Assembly (NCBI RefSeq): GCF_040939455.1
Contig: NC_134120.1
Coordinates: forward strand, 55,567,001 to 55,631,000
DNA from: Microcebus murinus
Taxonomy: Eukaryota > Chordata > Mammalia > Primates > Cheirogaleidae
Direction: 5' to 3'
DNA: 64,000 nucleotides
How positions within the stretch are numbered: position 1 is the first letter of the stretch; each line of letters starts with the position of its first letter. Positions 56,545 through 64,000 of the stretch are shown here, in pieces. The translations under genes and the position numbers were made by a program. The notes under the pieces are model-generated. The model had not been told where the DNA came from and did no database searches. It saw only the letters and a program-made list of their open reading frames with translations.

Positions 56545-58125
56545 AGAGGTAGTTGCACCATGTTAGGTGAAAACATAATTTTACTATCGTCTTCATCTGG
56601 AAATTAATTAAAAATGGTTGAAAGAGGTATGTATGGATGGTTTTGTACTGTGTCGACTTGGCTAAGCTGGAACTACGTTTCCCAGAGTCCTGTGCGGGCT
56701 GGAGTTGGTCAGAGGAGAAAGCGGCGTGGCAGGGCAGCCTGCCGTCTGGAGCTGGTGGCGGAGGGACGTGGTGCTGCGAGATGATCCGGACACTAGCAGT
56801 TTCTCCCCGTTCCTCACTGACAGGTGGTCAGAGAGTTGCTGGCGGGGCCCGCCTTGTCCTTTTCCGCCCAACTCCAGGTCCAGCTCATCGCCCTGACACT
56901 GGCCCTGCTGGCCCACAGCGCCAGGACCTGCCTCCCGCGACTTCCCTTCTCGCTGCCCTCTGCGGTCCGCGGTGGGGGGGTGTGCCTGGTGTCCCAGCAG
57001 CTCTGGCAAGCTCTGGGCCACCTGCGCAGTGCGCCAGAAAGTTGAGTTAGCGACTCCCTCTTCTGGACCTTACCTCCCTAGCTTCACCACAACTGCATAC
57101 AGGTTTACTTCTGTAATAAGCGGGAATTGTCCAAACCCAGAGCCTGGGAGGGAAGGAAAACCTCACCATATCCCCGGAGAAAGGACAACAAATCTGGGCA
57201 ATTCTTTTGGGAAACAGCAGGAAAGAAGTGACTGATGTTGCGCCTTTCACGCCTCTGCCCCTGGTGGGCACACGCTGGCTCCTCCACTGTGAAGTTTCAG
57301 TCTCAGTGACCTGGACCTTCAGTGCTCACTTTTAGGCAAAAGGCAAACTGGGAATTCAAATATATTCAGCAGACGGTGCAAGCCCCACCATGCCCCGGTC
57401 TTGGCAGTCCAAGTTTGAGGAAGTTATGTAGTGACATCAGTAATAAAATCCTGGGGTGGCATGGAGAGAGAAAGCTTCCAGAGTACGTCAGTGTCTGATT
57501 GTTAGTTTCTAAGTCTCGAGCAGCCCATATGAACTGAAAATGTGGCAATAAGCAACATGGGAGCAGGGAGCCTCAGGGGAGACTGTCGAAACACATGGCT
57601 GGTGTCTCCCATTGCCATGAGGTAACTGTTTTTGACTTTTTGCCCCCTAATTAGCTGGGATAGTAAAAGAAGACTTCTAAGATGAATTTGGAAATATTTC
57701 TTGTCTGGACTAAAAAGCAAAAAACAAAACCCCCAAAACCTAGGATCTCATGGGGTGTACTATAGGTTTCTAGAAGGTCTTAGTTCCAGACATCCTTAAA
57801 CCTGGAACTTTTAGAAAAGTAATTAATTTTGCTCTATCTTTGTAGAGCAAGGGGACTTTTAAATGTTTAAATCCTGGAGAGCTTTGTTACAAAATCAGAG
57901 CATGGTGCTTTTAGAATGCTGATGAAATCTGGGTATCTGCATTTGAATCTGGGTGTCCCTAGAAGAGCCACTTATTCTCTTTAGAACTAAGTTTTCTTGT
58001 ATGTAAAACAAATTGCTTGAGCTAGATCAGAGGGTGGATTGAGCTCCCAGTGCAGCTCGAATCAACTGGAGGCCCATAGGGCTTGGGGAAAGGGTGTTTG
58101 GAATGGAGCTTATGATTTAACTTTT
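56545..58125. other. Unique DNA; possible LTR trace at its start
   Basis: 'actgtgtcgacttggctaagctgg' near 56646-56669 resembles the start of an ERVL-type LTR (MLT2-like), but homology fades at once. The GC-rich 56640-57050 part has opposed open frames (137 plus, 119 minus) without domains. The remainder is unremarkable. Confidence 0.35.
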
Positions 58126-58129
58126 AGAG

Positions 58130-58340
58130 AATCAACTCTTAGCCTGGGACCTGGAATGTTCAGCCTCGTCATTTACCAGCTTCGTGACTGAGCCTCAGTG
58201 TCTTCAGTGGTAAAATGGAGACTGCAGTAGCCACATGATTCGGTGCTCACAGGGGCTAACTCGGATGTCTGTCAAATACTCAGAACGGTGCCTGGCGCCT
58301 GCTAGGCATGCAGGGAAAGGTAACCATTGGCATCAGTATT
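58130..58340 (+). repeat. MIR SINE
   Basis: 'cgtcatttaccagcttcgtgactgagcctcagtgtcttcagtggtaaaatggagac', 'gtcaaatactcagaacggtgcctggcgcctgctaggca' follow MIR order in plus orientation. Confidence 0.7.
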
Positions 58341-58542
58341 ACAGTTGCCCACCCTGGGGTTCCTAAGATGTCACTCTGTGCTCTGATGGCAGAACCAACT
58401 GGGTATATTTTAAAAATTCTTGGATTCCAAAAGTGGAGATTTTAGTTGCATAGGCCCAGTGTGAGAACGCAACGCGGGTCTGTATTTCTATGAAGCTGTT
58501 CAGATAATGGCTGCAGCCTTGTTTTGCAATCCCTGCACGAGG

Positions 58543-58544
<2 letters not shown>

Positions 58545-58592
<48 letters not shown>

Positions 58593-58602
58593 ACACACAC
58601 AC
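58545..58602. repeat. (CA)n microsatellite
   Basis: About 28 CA repeats with a single CATA interruption near 58587. A likely polymorphic marker. Confidence 0.97.
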
Positions 58603-58604
58603 TC

Positions 58605-61600
58605 ATGCAAATACTCTTCCATACTCACATCTACTTAATGAAGTCTATCAAAATAGGATTATAATTTGAGAAAGATATTCCTTAGTTCATGATAAAGTGA
58701 GTTTATTTTTTATTTACATTCCTGCCTCTTCTAAAGGATTTCGGGTGGCAGAAAGTGCTCTGTTCCACAAGGAGTAAGCCTCAATTGAAAGTTCTTCATG
58801 TGACTTTCAAAAATGCCCCGGGCAAGGCTCACTTGGAAGAAGGCAGCGGCACTGTCGGCATCTGGACATTCCTTCCATGTGATGGCACACATCTGTTTCT
58901 TCGGGATGAGCAGAACACTTCCCGCCCAGTTTTCCCCCAGATGTTTGAGGATGTGAAGATACAGACCGAGGGTAAGTGATTTATCAAGTTTCGTTGACCA
59001 ATTAGAAAACAGCCCTCGGCAGAGTGCTGGTGAGGTGCATGTGCCCAGGTCTTTCCACGCAGACCCGCCGGGACACCAGCCCTCAGTCAACCCGGCTTTC
59101 GTCACGGGGACAACGGCCTTCCTCACTCCCTGCATTGACACATACGTGCCTCGGGGGCCCAGGCGAAGTGAGTGACTGGCGTGCACATGCACATGGACGT
59201 CCTGGAGCAGACGGGTGGACGGTTATTGGCTTCTACAGAATCCAAATTAAGCTAATACCATTCAGATTCCTTCCCAGCCTATGTTGTGCTTTCTCAAGGT
59301 TGCTGAAATTGAATTCAAAAGCCAAAAACACATGCTGGTTAGGCTCAAAGAGCAACTGCCGATTGCAAACACATGGCCTAGCAATGCACGGGATGCTATG
59401 AGGTGACATTTGGTGTTGTTGATTACGTGGGATGATCATGAGAAACACCATTCAAATGCTGTGCCCTTGCACACAGCACACGTTAAAAATATTTTTTTAA
59501 AACAAAGCACATAATAATAATAATAATAATGATAATAAAAACCCAGAAAAACTCCGATGAATATGCTTAATGGTCCCAAAAATGGAAACTAAATTTTAGA
59601 TTTGATTTTTACCGATGTCAAAGGAAAATGGCACATAAAACAAGATGCTCTGCAGTTAGGATTTCTTGCAGCCATGGGCACAATTTCTGAAACGAGGGAG
59701 ATTAAGATCCATGGCCATAAAGAGCCCAGTATAGCGATATCTTTAGGTCACAAAGAAAAAAAATGTTTTTCATATAGGAGACATGTCTATTCCATTAGTC
59801 AAGGATGTCTGTGGGCACCAGGCTTGGGCCAAATTAAATGCTTGCACTCAGAAACTGGCCACTGAGCTTAGAAGGGGTAAGGTCAGGGAGGTGGTCAAAT
59901 ATAGCCTATATGCCTCCCCCCAAATTCCAGGTTGGAAACATTTCATTATTGGCAAATGTTCAGGTTCCTTGACTTTGCCAAGTGACTCTTGAAAGCAGAA
60001 CTGGTCTTAGCAGCATGGGTTAGGATCGCTGGGAGACGTTTGAACAAACAAGGTGGTCCTGCAGCATGTGCTGCACAGAGATCCCTCACAATGCTGCCGA
60101 CTGTAGGGCAGTTCCATTGTTCTGCAGTTTTTAATTTTGGCATCTGCAGTTAGAATAACCTCTGGCTGTCAGAGGTGGTACAGCTCGGCTCGTGGGGCTG
60201 TGCCCTTGGCCTCGCTGCAGTCTCTCCTAGGGGACCTTGGTGATCCGCTGGTCTCCAGGTCTCTATTCCTCCTCCTCTCCTTGGGCAGACTTGCGTTAGA
60301 AGAGGAATGCTTTGCAGAGCTCCATGCTCTTCCCTCTTCCCTCGTTCCTCCTGTAACCACCACTGCTGCTGAATCAATGGATTTGCATGTATTCACTGAC
60401 ATTTTTCCAAATCCTTTCAAAATGTAAGCTGGTAGGGTGCATGCTTTGAAGAAGAGGTGAGTGGGTTGTGCTGCATATGTAGACTGAGGCACGAACAAAA
60501 ACACACAGGCAGATCTTTTCCGATTTCCACCTTTCATTGTGTAGCTTTTTCTGAGGGTCAGGTTGGCTGGAGCAGACCTGAGCATCGGAACATTCTGAAC
60601 TCAGAAAGACATGACGTGCCTGTCATCAGCAAGACAACTACAGTGCTGCTGCCACGTCCTGAGCGCTGGGCTGGCCTGTGACCACTGTCTGAAGTAGCAT
60701 TTGCCAAAGTGTGCTGTCTTCCCAGAAGATGTTCCCAGTCAGCAAGGCTCTGGGCTGCACTTGGGGTCACTTCTTGGCGAGCCACTGTGCCTGCTGGTGG
60801 GCTAATGCCTGGGGAGCCCTGCAGCACACAGACAGCTCGATGCCATGCCCCCAGAGTTGCCCAGTCACACTCCCCGAGATACCAGTGAAGCAGAGCATGA
60901 TATAAGGATGTGAGGATCTACATCTTGTTATGTAGGAGATTTCTCTTCATTTGATTTCATGCTCCTCCACCTTGTGTGCACGAAGTTGAGTTCATCACAC
61001 ACCTTGGCTCATGGCCACTCAGAGGTTGAAGGAGGAGTCTGGATTTAATATGCTGTAGTAAACAAGCCCATAATGCAAATGGTCGTCCTAGCAATATCTG
61101 TATTGTCATTGTCTTTTCTGTCTGTTACTATTCATATTCCTAAACATTTGAGGTAATGAAGCAGTATTTATACTATTGGCTCTGCTGTTAGCTAGGTGAG
61201 GAAAAGAAACCTCTGGCCAAGTCAGAACAAGTTCTACTCTTCTAGATTATGGAATTCTGAAAGCCAGAGTCTCTTATAATCACTTTCTAGTGTATTTAAT
61301 GATCCGATTTATTGCGTTCATCCCAAATATGGGCAACTCTACAGCTCTTATCGTTAAATAGTGTCCATTCAATTTAAAATAACTCTAGGCCTTTTGCAAC
61401 TGATTAGCATTTGTAGATATGCCCACCTCCCAGTATTAATATAGACAGTCATATGTTCAACAAGTGGTAGATAGTTGTAACTTGAATAAGTCTCATTTGC
61501 TTATTCAATGAACACTTGAGAGTCTACCATGTGTTGCACCTGTTACCAAATGTGGAGATCACTCCGAAGCCACTTCATTACGTCCCTTTCCCTGTTCAGA

Positions 61601-61660
61601 TGTGTGTCCTGCCCCTGCTACCCTGACAGGTCTCAGACCTGCCAAGTGTCAGATCCAGTA
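58605..61660. other. Unique DNA, no gene confirmed
   Basis: 58737-58971 is exon-like: a pyrimidine-rich approach to TTCTAAAG, 79 codons open, then GG|GTAAGT at 58970. An ATA-repeat lies at 59510-59538. The 87-codon frame at 59602-59865 is not recognised. The rest shows no named repeat or domain. Confidence 0.35.
59510..59538. repeat. (ATA)n microsatellite
   Basis: About nine AAT/ATA trinucleotides with one G substitution. Confidence 0.9.
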
Positions 61661-61666
61661 GAATCC

Positions 61667-61909
61667 TTAACTTGTGCCACGGCGCTGGGCACTGTCAATC
61701 TTCTTTTCCTTGAAGCGCTTCCCTTCGCCACGAGGAGATTTTGCTGGCTCTTCTGACTCTTCCATGTCAGAACTCTTTAGAATTCTGGTCTTGGTCCTCT
61801 TTTGTTTGAAGCCATGGCCCCGACAGGGCAGTCTCATCCTATATGCTGAGGACTCACACAACTTTCTCTTGCGCTGACCTTTCTCTGGAGACCTGACCAC
61901 TGTCCCCAC
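61667..61909 (-). pseudogene. Basic, lysine-rich open frame, possible retrocopy remnant
   Basis: An 80-codon minus-strand frame has a strongly charged C-terminal half (KRTKTRILKSSDMEESEEP, then KGKRFKEKK-like) resembling a nuclear protein tail. An upstream minus frame (about 62169-61966) has CSICP-like cysteines. No introns, poly(A) tract or target duplication were found and I cannot name a parent gene. It may be chance. Confidence 0.2.
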
Positions 61910-62549
61910 CTCCCCCTGGGGCTTAGTCTGTCAGTGAAATGAAGTCATTGTCTTCACACCCACTGCTATTCCTGTATTTTCTGTCCTGGCAACTGGTGAC
62001 TGCCATCCAAGTCAGCTGACCCATGGTAGGGCTTGTCCATGGGGCAGATGCTGCAGAGAACTCTTCTATTTTCTTTTCTACCTGTAGTCACCTGTGTCAT
62101 TATTGATTGGGAGGTGAGTAACAGCGGTGTTAAAAACAAAACACTTAAGGTTGGTCTTTTCTTATACATTAGAATGGTTTTTTCCTGAAAAACATAAGTC
62201 TACTTAGCTTGAGATCTTTCTTGAGTGAAAGAGAGAAGTAGAATTAAGACCACTTTGTCTGCAGGCCACAGGGGTATTTGGCTTCTTTGAATGGCTTCTG
62301 TCTTGGGTGCCAAGGCAGCAGAAAGTTCAGGAACTAGTTACATTGTGGCCTATACCCAGGAGTTTGTCAGGCTTAGATTAAGTGCACTCAGATGGTGGAG
62401 ATGGTGGGGTGTCAGGAGGGTTCCTTCCCCTGTGGCCTCATCTCTGGGTCCCCCAGGGCAACCTTTCCACATGGCTTCAGGTGGTGCAGAGCTGCAGAGG
62501 GTGGGCCATGCCTTGGTGCCTTTGCACAAACTCTTGTCTATGCTGGAAA
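61910..62549. other. Unique DNA, no gene
   Basis: No named repeat is recognised. Overlapping frames at 62290-62600 lack domains. Confidence 0.4.
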
Positions 62550-62550
62550 T

Positions 62551-62572
62551 ATTCATTCATTCATTCATTCAT
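62551..62572. repeat. (ATTC)n tetranucleotide repeat
   Basis: About five and a half ATTC units lie directly before the L1 fragment. Confidence 0.9.
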
Positions 62573-62574
62573 CA

Positions 62575-63135
62575 AATCCAAACAAAGGGAATCACCTAGC
62601 AATGCCACTCTTAGGTGTTTATCCCAAATAATTGAAATCAGGGACTTGAAAATCAATTTTCATTGCAGCACTATTCACAATATCCAAAAGATGGAAGCAA
62701 CTCAGTGTCTATCAACAGATGAAGAGATAAAATATGGTGCGTACCTATAATGGAACATTATGCATCTATAAAAAGGAATGAAAATTGGATACATGCTATA
62801 CCATGGATGAACCTTGAAAATATTATGTTAAGTGAAAAAAGTCAGACACAAAAGGATAAAAACAGTTCAATTTCACGTCTCCTAAATACCTAGACTAGGC
62901 AAATTCATAGAAAGTAGATGGCAGGTTACCAGGGGCTGGGGGGAGAGAAGGGTGGGGAATTATTGCTTAATGGTTACAGAGTTTCTGTTGGGGTGGTGAA
63001 AATTTTGAAAGCTGAACAGTAGTGATGGTTGCACAACATTGTGAATGTAATTAATGACACTGAATTGTATACTTAAAAGTGGCTAAAAGGGCAAAGTGTA
63101 TGTTATATATATTTTACCACAATAAAAAATATATA
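62575..63135 (+). mobile_element. L1M ORF2 3' end and 3' UTR
   Basis: Plus-strand landmarks are in order: 'tcacctagcaatgccactcttaggtg', 'tcattgcagcactattcacaatatccaaaagatggaagcaactcagtgtctatcaacagatg', 'tataatggaacattatg', 'ggttaccaggggctgg', 'gtaattaatgacactgaattgtatacttaaaagtgg', and an AATAAA near the end (63121). It is an ordinary 5'-truncated, coding-dead old L1. Confidence 0.9.
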
Positions 63136-63139
63136 AACG

Positions 63140-64000
63140 AAGGGATAACATATACCGTGGCGGCTCCTAGTGTATGTGTGGATCTCTGTGAGTGGAGTTC
63201 GGGGCCGGGAGCCTGGCTTAGGCGTGCCCTTGATGTCCAGCACCGGGGAGGGACAGGTAAGGAGGCTTGGGCTGGGCAAAGCCCAGAGATGTGAGGTATT
63301 AGCATCATAACAGAGATCTTTTGATTTTCGCATTCTGGAACTCAGGTGCAGAGTTGGTCAGTCCCCGTTTTGCTCTAAAATTTGGGATTTTGTCCGCCTT
63401 CTGGGTGGAAAGGGCAGACAGGGCCAAGGGCTGGGTAAGTGTTTTCTGGCGATGAGGACCTGGAGACTGGGCATGCTTTGTTGCGAGCAGGACTAGGGAG
63501 AGCGAGTTCGGGTCCTCCTGGGGAGGACCAGGTCCTCAGCCCAGCTCTTGGAGGTGGAAAGGCCGGGGATGGGTGAGCAGCGGCGTGTCACGAGGGGCGT
63601 GGATGGAGGGAGAGGGCCCGGACCCCCTGGACCAGAGGACCTGACTCACTCTGCCACTGCAGCTGGACGCTTCCCAGGGAGCCCCGGGAAGCACATGTGG
63701 CCTGCAGAGCCACCTGCCTCGAGGCTTCATCGCTGGGCAGGCGCTGCCAATCAACAGGTTGTAATTATGCTGATCAGAACTGTCTTTTCCCTGCGGGAAG
63801 GACAGCTCTTCTTTTTCTTCTTCAAAAAGAAATTGAGTTCTTTTTTTTCTTGTTTAGCTTAAAACAAATAAAAAACACAAATAAATAAGTACTCTTCTTC
63901 ATTTCCTTCAAAGCACTGTGGCATCTTCAGATCTGAGTAGCTGAAATCTGAAGCTGATCATAATTTCCGATGGACATGATGTGCGTTTGAAATTCTTTTC
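63140..64000. other. Unique DNA to the window end
   Basis: No gene or named repeat is recognised. A T/A-rich stretch lies at 63800-63890. Confidence 0.4.

Noticed and set aside
1..64000. tRNA, snRNA, snoRNA or rRNA genes
   Set aside because: I looked for U6-, 7SK-, Y- and tRNA-like box sequences and found only MIR and Alu SINE derivatives. A covariance-model scan would be needed to exclude small ones.

Overview
The window is vertebrate nuclear DNA, most likely from a strepsirrhine primate (lemur, loris or galago group). This rests on two Alu elements (38130-38461 and 44942-45272). Both carry a TTGGCCAATTAATTTCTTTC-type middle segment, which I know from strepsirrhine Alus and not from human ones. 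A short L1 tail at 45444-45638 also resembles strepsirrhine L1 3' ends. The older repeats (MIR, L2, L1M, MLT1, MST, Tigger, hAT-Charlie, ERVL) fit a primate. Nothing bacterial, phage, plasmid or CRISPR-like is present.

I recognise no complete protein-coding gene. The best gene-like structure is a possible terminal exon at 4076-4650 (+): a 3' splice site, a short open reading frame ending in TGA, and a poly(A) signal at 4630-4635. I could not assign it to a gene. From 4.65 to 64 kb the sequence reads as intergenic or deep intronic DNA. Many medium-length open frames lie in GC-rich DNA, often on both strands at once, and I treat them as chance. Two CpG-island-like stretches (12840-13435; 36120-37080, core 36600-37080) are the best promoter candidates, but neither has a recognised transcript.

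Layout: 0-4.65 kb, unique DNA and the putative last exon. 4.65-9.3 kb, unique DNA with L2-like traces and paired hairpins. 9.3-12.7 kb, MIR, hAT and old L1 fragments, with a (GA)n tract inside an L1 ORF1 remnant. 12.8-13.4 kb, CpG-rich. 14-25 kb, mainly unique with MIRs and G-rich motifs. 25.3-27.4 kb, an MLT1 LTR followed by an L1 split by an LTR-like insert and ending in an inverted L1 segment. 29.6-31.5 kb, a 14-bp minisatellite and a 397-nt pure pyrimidine tract. 33.0-33.9 kb, an MST solo LTR and an Alu-type monomer. 35-37 kb, the longest open frame and the main CpG island. 38-45.7 kb, Alus, MIRs and an L1 insert with an apparent 3' transduction. 46-54.7 kb, two Tigger-like DNA transposons in opposite orientation. 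54.8-56.5 kb, a decayed ERVL pol remnant. 58-64 kb, a (CA)n tract, unique DNA and an old L1 3' end.

I do not see an undescribed biological system. The observations most worth checking are the L1 3' transduction, the minisatellite carrying 22 nuclear-receptor-type half-sites, the orphan CpG island and the possible terminal exon. All repeat family names come from memory of consensus sequences, without any search.
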